Origin: Triatoma infestans
Lineage: Eukaryota; Arthropoda; Insecta; Hemiptera; Reduviidae
Direction of reading: 5' to 3'
DNA: 64,000 nt
Assembly (NCBI GenBank): GCA_011037195.1
Contig: JAAEAF010001065.1
Coordinates: 1-64,000, forward strand
Below the pieces are notes generated by a model that was not told the DNA's origin, made no database searches, and worked only from the letters and a program-made list of their open reading frames with translations. Positions 35,331-47,751 of this stretch are shown piece by piece (the first letter of the stretch is position 1; each line of letters begins with the position of its first letter). A program made the position numbers and the translations under genes.

Positions 35331-35861
35331 TTATTAATTAATCTTAGGGTATTTTTGTAACAGTTCTCAATTTTCATTTTGTTGTTTTTCAATTTATTTC
35401 GCATTTTCCTTAACAAAACAAAAAGAAACCCCATGATATTTATTATCGTTGGAAAGCTGGTGAATTGTAGATATTTTTTTCGTAACCGGACCGTACGCTA
35501 GCCTTAAAGAAATTTATAAGAAAATACTATTGAAAAGTGGTTTTTAACAGTCGAAGCGCTGTAGAGTTGAGTTTAATGTCTCTGAAAAACCTTATAATTA
35601 ATTCAATTAAAATAAAACTTCTGTTTCTTATAGGAAATTTAATGCTCTTTCCAAAGGTGTAATTGAATATGATTTCTGTGAAAAACTTTTTGAAATATAA
35701 TCAATTTTATGAGAAAAAGTAGGAAAATTGAAAATTTTCCAAAATGAAGAATAGTTTTTGAAGGCGAACGAATCGGACCATGGTTTATTAGAAATTTTTT
35801 GTTCTAAATGAAGCGATAAACCATATCCCGAAGTATTGCCAGAGGTTGCTGTTACACCCTG

Positions 35862-35869
35862 TGTATATG

Positions 35870-35914
<45 letters not shown>

Positions 35915-38220
35915 AAGTATGAATGAAGACAAAAAAATCTCAAAAATGAAAATACGCCGGAAATCAAATTACAATAAATGTACGGTTCTGGCTACCATTC
36001 ATTTAATATCCAGGTAGAATAAGACCATTGATAAAATTGCATGTTTGAAGAAAACTGGGTAATGGAATTGGCGAGTTTATTTTAATTACGCAAAAATTGT
36101 AAAAATTGTGGCTTTACAAAAAAGAGAAAATATATAAAATTTTTATATTCAGATCTTAGTATTGTATATTTTTGTGTGTGTGTGTTTTTGCATGTATAAA
36201 CTCCAAATAAATTCCAAGAACAGTTGGTAGTTTATCAGCAAGTCTCCAAGGGTTTTCTATGTTGAGGGTTGATCGTTGATTGCAATGTTTGTACCATACT
36301 ATTAGTCTTGCTTACATTTATGATATCGCCTGATGGGGGAGGCGGAATAGCGTTGGTTAAGTAGTTGAGCTATCATCGGTTCTATCCCTTTGGTGTGAAC
36401 TTATCGTTCACAACCTATAACGTTTGAACTCATAACTATTAAAGAGAACAGGACTAAGAATGGTTCCTTGTATAACGCCCTCTCTGACCGAACTGAAAAT
36501 TAACATAAATATTTAAAATACCAAATCCGAAAACTTGGGTGTTCAAAAAAAAAAAACCACGATCTAATCCCTTTGTATTCCAATTCAAATTCTAATCCCG
36601 AGCCATATTTATAACTTATACTTGGATTCCCTCCCCCGCTAAATGTATCTTATATATGTATATGTATTTTTTGACATAAATTCAATGGGCCAAAGTTGTT
36701 ATTTATTTCCATTCTGTAAAATTTAACCTTGCCTACTTAAAAGAAAAAAATATAAAAACAAAATAAGTCAGATAAATTTTAAATGCGACATTTACACATG
36801 CTCTTTTCATTTAATGTCTATTAAACACCATAATGCCATAAATTTCAAAATTATTATATATATATATATATGTATCACGAAATCACGCGAATCACTTGTA
36901 AATTTTTAACATTTATGGCCCTATTACTTTGTCGAAATCTTGTTTTTTTTTTGTTTTTTTTACAAGTTTTAAATTTATTTATGATTTTGATTATTTTATT
37001 TTATTCATTATTTATTAACGATTTTATTCATTCTTATTTAATATAAACACTCACTCATTTTATTCTCACTCACCTTTGGATTTATAGCACATCTAATTGC
37101 TCTTAATGCGCAAAGTTTGCTGGAAAATTGCTAAAAATAGAATAGAAAGAAATAGAAAATAGAAACAGAAAAAAATAGGAAAGAAACGTAAATAATTGTC
37201 TAATTAATACCAAGTTTGTTTGGATAAAGCTGATGTAAGACATCTATTAATTGGGAAATCATGGTTTTTGATGATTTTAAATTGAGCATTTGTTTGCTGT
37301 AAAGAATGTAAGATGCATGTCACCGGTAGCAGTTGTTGAAAATGCTGTCATCCTGAGCCTTATTGCGTAATTCCCAAACTGAATGTTGGTAATTTGCAAT
37401 GCTACTTACTTATGTACACGGCAAGACTGACATTGCCGCTAGAGGAGCCTCTGCTGTGTATAATTACCCTTTATTCTGCAATACACTTTAAGAAATAAAG
37501 TTATATCAATAATAAGTTTATCTATTTCGATGATATCATCATAGTTTTGGGGCGTGCACCCGACTTGGCCTTGCCCCCCAGAGTCATATATCTCTCTGTT
37601 TCACACTCTTTCTCTCCTTCTCTCTCTCTCTCTGTCGGTCCCTTTAACAAAACTAGGCCATGGACCTTCCCCAAAACTCTCATTTATATTTTTGTGTTCA
37701 TTTAAATTGACCATGAAATTTTTCATGTTTCTCGCTCACTTTCTGTCTCTTTCGATCAGGAAACACACCACACACACACATACATATATACATATTTGTT
37801 AATAACTAACGCCCCGACCGCAAAACTATATTAGAACACTGATTGAATAGAAAGAAGACAGAGATACACACACACACATATATATATATTCAAATAGTAT
37901 TTAACTATTTCTAGGAAGGAATAATTTGGTAGGCGGCCATGAAATTAGTATTAATGACGTAGAGGTGACGTAGAATTTGGGACGAGTGGTTAATTTAGAT
38001 TGATCTGTATAAAGAGAACTTAAGAGACGATGATTTATTGAGGTTGTCCGCACTATTATTCGAAGGCCTAACGGAAGATTGCTTTTTTTGTTTTATAGTT
38101 AGTTCCACTATAGTTTTTATTTTTTATTTATCTACTACTCAGCATTAATTTATAATTCCAAAATTGGCCACACTAATTATATTAATTATTTGAAATGTAA
38201 ATAAGTTTGAATAAATTGAT
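35862..38220. other. Intergenic, microsatellites only
   Basis: (TA)n/(GT)n at about 35865-35911, (TA)n at 36856-36871, (CT)n near 37619-37634, and AT-rich DNA. The 82-codon frame at 37554-37802 spans the CT tract and is not convincing. No gene recognised. Confidence 0.6.
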
Positions 38221-38224
38221 TTTT

Positions 38225-40025
38225 TTACTTTTTCTCACAACAACTGTAAGGCGGAAGTAATGGAGAAGGCTCACACACAATACTATCAATCACCTGGATA
38301 TCCAGCCCGGAAGTTTTCGGTCATATTCCGTCAACTAGAAGTTCCACTTCAGTAGTATGTTTGTATTGTATCTTATTTTCTAGGATGAGGTATTGCGATC
38401 GTTTTATATTATTAAACCGGGTGCCCGACAGCAGGGACTTAAGCCTATATGGCTTTTATCCCCCTCGATGCCCCCCATATCGTCCCCTTAAATAGTCTCC
38501 CCCAGTAACCTACTGGTCTATCTACAATATCCCAGGATATCCTTTAACTCCAACTCGCCCAAGCAATCCTGCGAGAGTGGTGCCCTCCCAAATACACTAA
38601 ACCTAGTCCAGCGAAACATTAATAGTGATACACCGTTGCCCTGACTCCGTCATCGCAATTCTGACAAGTAGGACTAGACTTCTCCCTATGTTAAACAAGT
38701 GTCCAGTCATTACCCCATCAAGGTCCTCAGACCTGTTCTGCTGAGGGATAGGAGGTAAGCCGAAACTCCCTGCTTAATCCCTTTTATACATCTTTTAGCC
38801 TGGAGGCACCCTTGCGTGTCCCCCCAGCATTTCTCCAAGACTCTCGTCTCCCAAACTCTAATCTGTTTATCGTGAAACCTCTTAGTGACGGGAAGGGCTG
38901 GTTCAGGACCACAAAATGGTAATGATGATCCTCCCTAGCCAACTGATCCGCCCTCTCATTGCCCTCTATTCCCGCATGTCCAGGTACCCAATAGAGACAC
39001 ACCTTACCCCTCCGAACCAAAGCGTTAAGAATTCTCCTACATTCTCCCACTAGTTTCGAGATTCACCACGGCTTGCTCAAAGCCCTCAGTGCGGTCTGAC
39101 TATCAGAGAAAATCCGCACCTCTTTGATCTCTCCCTGCCACTCCCCCACAAGGCAGCAGCATTCAATAATGCCCACCACCTCGGACTGGAAGACAGTAGC
39201 CAATCCACCCGAGGCCACCGAGCTCCCTCTATCCAACTCCTGCAACCATACTCCCGCTCCTGACAGACCAGTCCCCTCCTGCCTAGGGCCATCTGAATAG
39301 CAGTGAATAATGCCGTTACCTGCCTCCGTTAGCCTCGTAAAGGTGTTATCCCCTGGACTACCAATACTGATCTCGTAATCCCTCTCAAATCCCCATTTCT
39401 TGCTCATCTCGTCGAGTTTGGATGGCAGAAATCGATTTACTCGCCAAATCTCATCCTCGATCCTAGTGTGATCCCCCGAAAAGTTCTCACCCATTCTCCC
39501 TTACACCTCATTCTGAGGTACCTCTTCATCGCTTCACCCATCACCACATACTGAAGAGGGGTTAGCCCCAGCAACATCTCCAGTATTGCAATCGTTTACA
39601 TTTTTTATAAGTTGAAATTTTTTCATCAGAAATACATATTTGAGGTCCCCTGAGTACGAAATTTTTTTTTTAGCGAATGTTGTGTTTTGTGTGAGAATAT
39701 GATGCCTCGAAAATGAAAAGTCGCAGGAAGTTCAAACTTGACATTCCGTTTAGATAATACCATCGCTTTTCACTATAAGGTCTAGTTGATAATGTCCAAG
39801 TGCGATTTTAATTAATAGTTTTTTCAGTTCTTTGCGATTTTCATTAAACCTAATGTGTTGTCTAAATAGATAAGTCTGTCACTTTTATTTTAAACATTTT
39901 ATCAGGAAAATTGATTTTTGGGGGGGTTCTGGGGGAATAAGCTTTCCACTGAAGTATCACTATGTATGGTTCTACCATCTATTTAGTATTTAAAAAGCAT
40001 CTAGGAAAAAAAGCGATTATACAGA
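38225..40025 (+). repeat. Family A copy split by a LINE
   Basis: 5' landmarks (TTTACTTTTTCTCACAAC, then AGGTATTGCGATCGTTTTA near 38390) are interrupted. The copy resumes at AGTATTGCAATCGTTTACA near 39588 with GAGGTCCCCTGAGTACGAAA and a shortened GT tract, ending near 40020. Confidence 0.75.
38405..39588 (-). pseudogene. LINE RNase H and C-terminus, one in-frame stop
   Basis: Minus strand, frame of 39494-38784. RNase H residues are intact: IIHCYSDGPRQEGTG (first D), FQSEVVGIIECCCL (E), VRIFSDSQTALRAL (second D), YWVPGHAGIEGNERADQLA (H and last D). A single TGA at 39063-39065, directly after LRALSKPW, splits the frame, which then continues in phase with LVGECRRILNALVRRGK. Below 38784 the zinc-binding tail survives in shifted frames (CQNCDDGVRATVYHY, then LGELELKDILGY). 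The bases flanking the insertion suggest a target-site duplication (TATTGCRATCGTTT). It is less decayed than the 13- and 29-kb family and differs from it in sequence. Confidence 0.85.
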
Positions 40026-40084
40026 AATAGGCTTCTCTTTTTTCAAATTTTTTGGTAACAGGCGACAATTTGATCTTGATAGCC

Positions 40085-40205
40085 TTACTCTGACGATGGA
40101 TGTGAATCCGAATCGGATAGGAGCAACAAAAAGCATGCTACGACGGATAAAATCCTAGAAGTTGTCCAGCATTGCTCACCCATCCACATATTCAACACAA
40201 ATTGC
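40085..40205 (+). repeat. Family C foldback arm
   Basis: CTGACGATGGATGTGAATCC, GGATAGGAGCAACAAAAAGC, ATGCTACGACGGATAAAATCC and CCAGCATTGCTCACCCATCC follow the right arm and flank of the 10.46-kb foldback. Confidence 0.7.
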
Positions 40206-40374
40206 CAAAAAAAAAGTTGCAAATTTGTTGCAAAAAATCTACCATAGCAAGTTGGTCGCAGGATTAAATGGGCTAGCCAGCATTTCTTCAGTACTCTTGA
40301 CGTCCCAGTAGGTAGCTCAGTTTAACAATACAGTTTATATAACCGATTTTACTCTGGGTAAGTTTTTGTTAATA

Positions 40375-40495
40375 CTGTTTTATCAAAACAACTGATTGAT
40401 GGGCGAACGCCTGAAACCGATTGGTGACCACAAAATGAACCAGACTATCACGGAAAATATCTCTGGTGCTATCTTGTGCGGACCCAGCCACAGCA
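40375..40495 (-). repeat. Family B foldback arm
   Basis: The reverse complement reads GGGTCCGCACAAGATAGCACC, CAGAGATATTTTCCGTGATAG, then CAATCGGTTTCAGGCGTTCG and CCCATCAATCAG, matching 47.53 kb. Confidence 0.7.
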
Positions 40496-40734
40496 ACAAA
40501 CAAACAAAACTATATAATGTGCTGTACATGAAATATGACTGCATTCTATGATATAAACTTTAGGGGAACCATAATTGATCTACAAAAAGGGGTGGATTTG
40601 GCTTTATAGCCACTCTTATATGTCACAAACTGACAAACAAACCATCATCAGGGAACGGCCAGGTGGAGCCGTTACCAGTTATAGACGGTCAAAATTGCAG
40701 GTTTGGAGATAATTGATCAAAATCATAAATGTGG
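40496..40734. other. Short spacer, nothing recognised
   Basis: No gene or repeat landmark. Confidence 0.4.
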
Positions 40735-41215
40735 TTAATTGCAGTAAGAGTAATTTGTGTGACTGTTTCGCACCAGGTTTTTCATTTTCTCTTGCTGCTT
40801 TTAGAGGAAGTGAAGCTTTGTATCAGTTTTCCCGGAATTGAGTTAACACCGGAATTACATTTTGTGTTTTACCTTCATGAATATGAAACAAATAAATGTA
40901 GCTGTTGGTTATGGTTTGTTAATAAAATACGCGGGAGAAGGAAATTTGTCTATACGAAGTTCAATGTTGGTGTTTCGTTTAGCAACCACTTAGTAGATTT
41001 TCTTGCGAAATCCATTATTGCGGTTTTCTTCGAATACCTTTTATTTTCCAGGAAAATTGAGTTTTGAGGTGTTTGGTATGCGTGACATTATTCTTAGTCT
41101 GAATTTTTTTTAAGAATAGTGTGTGGCTCTACCTAGGTAATGTTAGGGCAACTAAAATTTAGCAAAAATTCCACTTTTGAAGAGAATTTATCAGTGAAAA
41201 TTATGAATTTTGTCA
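40735..41215 (+). repeat. Family A: one 3' end, then a 5' part
   Basis: A 3' hairpin (GTAATTTGTGTGACTGTTTC, GCACCAGG) at 40747-40775 is followed directly by a new 5' start (TTTTCTCTTGCTGC, AGAGGAAGTGAAGC) running to about 41215. The 112-codon frame here is read from the repeat. Confidence 0.6.
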
Positions 41216-41845
41216 TGTCGATTTAAATTGTATCGTATCGATTGTATTAATTGAGTCTGATTGATCTGAGTTTATCTATTGTAACTGTGACAAAACACTT
41301 TGTTTTTTTTTTAAAGATATATTTATATATATTTTTATATCTTATATATATATATTATATAATTATTATTATATTATTTATTATTATATTATATATAAAT
41401 TTCGGATTTATTATATTTCATTAGTTCCAACAACAAGCGCTCTCCTACTGAAACGTGTACTCCAACTCGGAATGTTCCAACACTTTAAAATTCCTATTGG
41501 GCAAAGGTCCAAAATGATCAACCTCAATTCTTCTTACGTCTTTCACCTAAATTTCTAAATTAGTTTTAGACATACTTAATTACATATAAATTAAAGTAAT
41601 TTATGTGACATCATCATAAGAATTCTTATTATTTTTATTTACGAGCTCCCTCCCTCCCACCTTCCCAATACCTGGGGGTTTATGTGACCGCAATACTATT
41701 TTTTTATTTCTAAATGTTTGACACTATTTATTTATTTATTTTTTCATTTCCAATTTGTTTTAATTTAGTGCAAACGGTAATTTCATTTAGACCTAACGTT
41801 TGCATCTTTATGTTCTAGCTTCTTCATTTTCCGAATTAAAAAGAA
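41216..41845. other. AT-rich spacer
   Basis: Dense TA/TTA runs at about 41315-41400; no gene recognised. Confidence 0.6.
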
Positions 41846-41849
41846 AAAA

Positions 41850-42500
41850 TCAGCTGTGAAACAGTCACAAGACTTTCTCTCACTCAAATTAATACAATTA
41901 AATCAAGAAATTTTTTTTAAAATTACAACGTTGCATTATTAAGTTAAGCCATAAAAAGGTGTTGGAGATTGTTTACTTACGTGAGCGACCTTAGCTGGAG
42001 CGTTCTGTGTCAAAAACCAAGAAAGTTTGAGCAAATAATTTAAAGTAAGTGACATCTGTTACACCGTTAAAATAAATTTTTTCAGAAGCGGCTCCCCACC
42101 CCCACCCCCTAAAATCAATTTTCCTGGGAAAATGTTACAAATAAAAGCGATAGGTATTTATGAGTGCAGGTAGTATAGGAAGTTTAAAGAAAATCGTTGG
42201 AACTGTTTTCAAGAAAATCACGAAAAACTGAGAAAATCATTCTGTAAAGTCGCACGTCCGGTTGATAGATTTTGCCAGAATTCTTGGTTTTGGAATACTA
42301 AATTTGAGCTTCTTACGACTTTTTGTTTTTGAGATATTTCACTCACAACACACAGACACACACATACACACCATTCGCAAATACAGTTTATTCTTACTCA
42401 GTGAACTTCCAAACATACTCGTATGTTCCTGTCGAAAACTCAGTTTCAGAAATTTGGCACTATCGCAGTACTTCCTCTTACCGCCATGATTAAGACAAGT
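41850..42500 (-). repeat. Family A, near full-length
   Basis: Starts AGCTGTGAAACAGTCACAAG with ACTTTCTCTCACTC, has CGCACGTCCGGTTGATAG and a (CA)n tract near 42355-42371, and ends GCAGTACTTCCTCTTACC. Confidence 0.85.
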
Positions 42501-42945
42501 TAAAAATGATAGCAATGTAATGATAGTAATGAAGCCTCCTTATCTAAACATCTTTCTTCTTCACACAAACATCCGATTGTTCGTCGGAGAATCGGAAGCA
42601 TTTCGCAAAACATACCTCATAATTGTGTAACTAATTAAGTGAACATTTTTTGCATTTAGTAATATAATTATTATAAATTTCATTGAATTTTGCCAATTAA
42701 TTCTTTGATTTTCTCTTTTCAGGTGAGTGCTGACACATTATATTGTGGTGTAAACTAATTATAACCACCCTTCCAGGATTTAATGTGCGTATTTTTTGCT
42801 TTTATTTTACATGAATTTGTCTTGTACTGATTGAAAATAAACAAATATAGCGGTGAGATTTGTAGGATAAGTCAATCAAGTAACATTTTTCAACATTAAC
42901 TACAACCAGCAAGCATTTATTAAAACAATTGAAACATACCAGATT
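42501..42945. other. AT-rich spacer
   Basis: Nothing recognised. Confidence 0.4.
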
Positions 42946-42949
42946 GATT

Positions 42950-43390
42950 CTCATCTGTTATGGAACAGCGTGTTCGCAGAGCCCGGAAGTCGGAGTGTTG
43001 TGGACATTAAAATAACCCGATGATGTTCTTGGGCATCCGGCGAAATAAAGAGAAGTACGTGCTGAATCTCCTTTTTTGTCGGCCGCCGGGATCATTTTTT
43101 AGGTGCCGCCGGTAGGACATCAGAGAAAAAAAATGAATGATGAACTTAGAACAAATCGCTTGGCACACTATTGGTGCCGGCTATAGGGTTGCCTGTCAGC
43201 GTGGAATAGGCATTAATCTTTATTGTTGCTGATGGCCGCTGCAACTATGTCATTTAGGACGGAGAAATGCCTGGAGCTAAATTGTATGCCAGCTGTACTA
43301 AGGTTCCTCCGTCTCCTGACGAAGCCCAGTCCTGAACCCCTTCCTTATTCACCATCCAAATTGATAAGCTTTCTCAAGGCTGCAAGTTTG
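42950..43390 (+). pseudogene. Possible LINE endonuclease remnant
   Basis: Less AT-rich than its flanks. The plus frame encodes VFAEPGSRSVVDIKITR, a stop, then CSWASGEIKRSTC and FVGRRDHF. 'S-x-SVVDI' followed about 30 residues later by a (S/R)DH-type motif resembles the end of the apurinic-like endonuclease of non-LTR elements. It has two internal stops and the rest of the block (to 43390) is not recognised. Low-confidence call from pattern only. Confidence 0.35.
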
Positions 43391-43835
43391 GTCAATAAGT
43401 GATAAAAACAGAGGGCGGTACCATATCGTGCGAAAAAAGAAGGCAAAAAAAGAATTGTTCGTATGCTCTACCATATCTTATTGCCATATTTTATTATTTC
43501 TGTGCTGTCCACCATGCAGATAAACTTAATATATCTCTACTCCATTATTGGCAATTTTCCAAAAGGAACATAAATTTTCAAAAAATCACTTAATATTCTG
43601 TGTATTTATATAACTAAAAATAATTTCTTCACTTCTAAAAAATAAAAAAATCTATTTTTGAACATTTTACGTGTTGACAAATAACAAACAATGATTACAA
43701 ACAATAATAAAGACGAAACTATTTTTTCATTTTATGTTCATTTTAAAAATATAAATAACTTTTAGTTGTTACTCATTTTAGTTGTTCTTTCTCTTGGTTG
43801 GTTATTTATTATTATTATTCACTTGGTTGTTACTT
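43391..43835. other. AT-rich spacer
   Basis: Nothing recognised; the short plus frame at 43399-43593 has no domain. Confidence 0.4.
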
Positions 43836-43839
43836 TATC

Positions 43840-44830
43840 TTACTGCTGTAAGAGAAGGAAGTGCTTCGATTGCGTGAAGTTTTCGAAATTGGGTTTTTCA
43901 CCGCAAATATGTGTTTTGAGGTCCTCTGAGTGCGAAAAAGTGTATTTTAAGAAAAGTCTCTGTATGTGGTATGTAATATATGAACTGCATAGCGCGAAAA
44001 GCAGAAAATCGCAGCAAGTTCAAACTTTTGACATTTCGTTTGGGTCAATAAATTATTCAACAAGTTGCAAACATAAAAATTGAATTGTAATTGCACCATA
44101 TTTGATTCTAATGTTGCAAATAAAAGTTGTAGCTTATTATATATGCAGTTGAATTCCAAGTTTAGAGAAAATCGATGGTGCAATTACAATTCGCCGTTTT
44201 TGAGAAAATCGCTAAAAAAAAAAAAATCCGTTCAGTAAAATTATAAATTATATAAATAACTTCCGGTTTATTCGTGTTGATCTCAATACCATATTGTTGG
44301 GTTCTCTAATAGTATTTAATCTAAATATCAAGTTTGAACTTATTGCGATTTTCCATGTTTGAGTCATGGTGCCTTCACTGAATACTCTTTGAAACAAATC
44401 TAAAAATTAGGTCGAGCACCTTCTCTGTTAAACAGTTATTTATCAATTAGATTCTTGTTTTTTCCATTTTTCTTTATACTGTAAGAGCAAGTACTGCCAA
44501 CGTGTCAAATTTTCACGTCAAATAACTAATTGTTATTTGTTACACGTATTTCCTGTGAAAACACGATCACAATACTTCCTGTTACGCAGTGGAGAAAGTA
44601 AAAATCAATAAAGTGCCATTTCCGGTTGGTGGATTTTGACTGAAATCTTATTGTCAGATTGTCGGTCCTCTACCTTAACGAAATATCAAATTGGAACTTT
44701 CTGCAATTTATTGGTACACATACTTGGAACAATCGTTAAATACCTTTTTCACGTGGAAATTCAATTTTGAAAATTGGACAGGGTGGCAGTAACTTCCTGT
44801 TACAGCACAACCCCAAGAGGAAACACAAGA
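43840..44830. repeat. Cluster of opposed family A fragments
   Basis: A plus-oriented 5' part (GTAAGAGAAGGAAGTGCTTC, TTTTTCACCGC, GGTCCTCTGAGTGCGAAA; 43845-44080) meets minus-oriented parts (AGAGAAAATCGATGG, AACTTCCGGTTTATTCG, then GATCACAATACTTCCTG near 44563 and another to about 44830). Confidence 0.65.
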
Positions 44831-45138
44831 ATCTAACGGATATAGAACTATTTAACAGAGGAGTGTTAAACTGCTTGACCTAATTATTAGTTATTTGTTT
44901 CAAAGAAAGAGAGAAAGAAAAAATTATTATTTTCATGGCCATGTTATTAGATATATATATAATTACGTTGATAATTATAGGTGTGTATTAAGACAGGATC
45001 AGTGAGGCAGTGCTTTAGGCGACCCTATAGGCGCTACAGATCAGAATGACTAGATATCAGCGAGTTAGCGGTCGATTGAAAGCAACCAACTTTGTTATCG
45101 TGGCATTATATTTTACACATTTCATTAAAAAATAAATA
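44831..45138. other. Spacer, nothing recognised
   Basis: No gene or repeat landmark. Confidence 0.4.
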
Positions 45139-46103
45139 AAATCTGGTGTGAAGTGTTCACGCGACCTTCCTCTTACTGCTTGCTGTCAGCTACAATTACA
45201 AATAACAATATAAAATAACTAATTTCCTTCACACTTCAAATTTGAATGATTTGTCATAACATTAAATGTAATAGTTTGGGATTGTAGAGTTTAAGAAATT
45301 ATTATTGGTTAATATACAATACCTTCACCAGCAGGAACGGTGGTTCAATGAAGTCCAGAAAGAAGCGCCAATAAAATTTTACCAGTCTGACATAACGACT
45401 GAAATTTAACGCCAAAAATTATAAACCCCTGAAATCAATTTTTCTTCAGAAACAATGTTTCAGATAATAAATAAGAGATACTTTGGTATATGTGAACTTA
45501 GCATTCCAAGTTTAATAAAAAGAACTTTATAGGCGTTTTCTAGTCAATTCCAAAAAACTCTGGAACTTTTTCTTTAAAAAACGTGTTTCTTCAAGTTTGT
45601 AATTCTAGCAATATCTCCAAAATGTATATTAATATTATATGGTTGGCAGTACCGTATATTTTGCTGAAGTAGAGGAATGCTAAACGCTATTGTTCTCCCG
45701 CAATCCTCCAAAAAATCTATTTTCTCCGGAAAATATTTCAAACAAAAGTGATAGGCAACTTTATGTATGGAGATAGTATACGAAGCTTAAAGAAAATCGT
45801 TGGAGCCATTTTTGAAAAAGTTGCGATAAATTGAAGAAAAATAATTAAGTAAATGAGTCCTTCCGGTTGATGAATTTTGCCCGAAACCTTCGTGTCAGAG
45901 GCGATGGTAGTAACTAAAAGATATGCCAAATTAAACGCGATTTTTTGTTTTTGAATATTTTGTTCATGCTCACAGACCATTCGCTAAAAACTTTTTTTCG
46001 TATTCAGCTGATGTCAATAAATGCATTTCCGGTGAAAACTCTCTTTCTAAAATCCGGCACGGTCGCAATACTTCCTCTTACCAGGAATAAGAGAAAGTGA
46101 TAA
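45139..46103 (-). repeat. Family A, near full-length
   Basis: Starts ATCTGGTGTGAAGTGTTCAC with CTTCCTCTTACTGC and ends GTCGCAATACTTCCTCTTAC then AGGAATAAGAGAAAGTGA, a clear terminal hairpin. The CCGGTTGATGAATTTTGCCC and GGTGAAAACTC landmarks lie between. The 80-codon minus frame is repeat-derived. Confidence 0.85.
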
Positions 46104-47530
46104 GAACGAAAACAAAAAATGTAATATGGAAAAGAAAATACAAACTTTTACAATTTCAACGCATTTTATGCAAAAGTCATGGTGGTTGGGTCCGCAGTGA
46201 TGGAAAACCTCAAGTGATATTTCCCAAGATAGGCTGCTTCAGTTTTATGATTATCGACGTTTTCAGTTTTTTTACCTGGCTTCAGAATGTCTTGATCAAA
46301 GTCTGAAGATTTTCATTGCGCAAAATTCTGATTCTGATTACACAATAATTTGGTGTAAATCTGTGCTGTCATAATGTTTATGAAGACAGTTTAAAGGTGG
46401 GTGAATTTTCGAAACCGATTGATAATCATAAAGTGAAGACGGCTATCTCGGAAAATATCTTTAATATTCTCTAAAAATATTGTTTATTTATTAAAAAACA
46501 ATTTTTAAAACAATATTCCAGTGAAATCACAATTTTGAAAATATGCCTTGGTTGCGATTATTGAGCAATTATCTTTTGTAAGCTCCACGGTTTAATAAAG
46601 TTGACTGCAGGCTCTCTGAGCAGTAACATAGCTCACAGTCCTCACAATCAGGCTCCACAGCCGGCTCCATTGAGCACCTTGTCCATTATATTTCAATTCC
46701 ACTTTAGTCATGCCCTCTCAGTGGTATTAAGCCTGCTAGTAACCAGCCAACAGAGCTTCTATAAAGCTCATACGACCTTGATATTAGTATCGGGGCAATC
46801 TATATTTATTACTATTGGAATATTATTGTGAATAAGCTAATAAAATCCAGTTTGACGGTTTTAGATTTAATTTATATTCGTTTATATATTCTAAACGAAA
46901 GAGATTTTCATTTAATAACACAATAATAGAAGTTTATTTACAATGGTTATTTACAAAATTTTATGATAATTGGATTATATGATTTTCATTAATCAATTCG
47001 TAAAATTGTTTTCAACTTTCATTTGTTCTTAATACAAACGCACACACAGAAAAAAGGCAAAGATATTCATTCAGCAAAAGTAAATGACGTCAATTCTTAT
47101 GAAAATTTCTTTGATTTAAATTTTAAATTGTTGTGCTGATAATTATAAACAACGAAGCCATATTAATAACTAAGAAACCAAATTGACCTTTCTTGACTCT
47201 ACTTCTTTGTTAATTTATTTTTAATTACTTCTAAAGGTAGTAATTTGCCAGTGTTACATTCACTTTTCATATTAAAATAACCCTGCTGATAGATTAATAT
47301 TATTTTAAAATATTAATAACTTGTTAATGATAAGCGATTAGACCTTTAATGGCTCAAACATTATGCTAGAAAAAAGAATTTGAAGGGGAGGTTTTGGAGT
47401 AAGGCAATGCTTTACTTAAATAAATAGTTTTGATAAAGTTTCTATTCTCCCCCCTTCATGTATGTTGAAGACAACTAATCATCTAGTAAGAATAATTTGA
47501 TGGAACAGAATTTGTCAATTATAACTATGC
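46104..47530. other. Intergenic with family B scraps
   Basis: GGTTGGGTCCGCAGTGATGG near 46183 and TCGAAACCGATTGATAATCA to GGAAAATATCTTTAATATTC near 46410-46475 are family B arms. No gene recognised; the 76-codon frame at 46601-46831 has no domain. Confidence 0.5.
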
Positions 47531-47531
47531 A

Positions 47532-47751
47532 GTTGTGGTTGGGTCCGCATCTACATCAGAGTTATTTTCCGTGATAGCCTGGTTCTTTTTGTGGACATCG
47601 ACCGGTTTCGGGCGTTCGCCCATCATCAGGATGTTCTGTCAAAACACTGTGTGATAACATAGACTTGCACAGAGCAAATACAGTTGATACACTGGTTGAA
47701 CACACGGAAAATATCTCTGATGCTTTCCAGCTATGCGAACCTGACTACAAC
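47532..47751. repeat. Family B foldback, both ends present
   Basis: The left end GTTGTGGTTGGGTCCGCA and the complement of the right end (GTTGTAGTCAGGTTCGCA) match. Both then lead into CATCAGAG(T/A)TATTTTCCGTG. The left half also contains CGACCGGTTTCGGGCGTTCG and CCCATCATCAGGATG. Total 220 bp with ~45-bp imperfect inverted ends. No coding capacity. Confidence 0.8.

Larger units (their letters stand above)
34276..35861. mobile_element. Foldback transposon, ~535-bp inverted arms
   Basis: Left arm 34276-34812 and right arm 35330-35861 are inverted copies; the tips read CAGGGTGTAACAGCAACC. TA-rich DNA lies on both sides, compatible with a TA target-site duplication, which cannot be resolved inside (TA)n. 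The ~517-bp centre holds remnants of a helix-turn-helix protein in two opposed pieces. CAGGGTGT tips, long arms and a helix-turn-helix remnant suggest a non-autonomous IS630-Tc1-mariner-type element; this class assignment is inference. No DDE domain remains. Confidence 0.85.

Noticed and set aside
36338..36420. Third tRNA-derived SINE
   Set aside because: A TAGCGTTGG...GGTTCTATCCC pair vaguely resembles A and B boxes, but neither matches the consensus well and the SINE body is missing.
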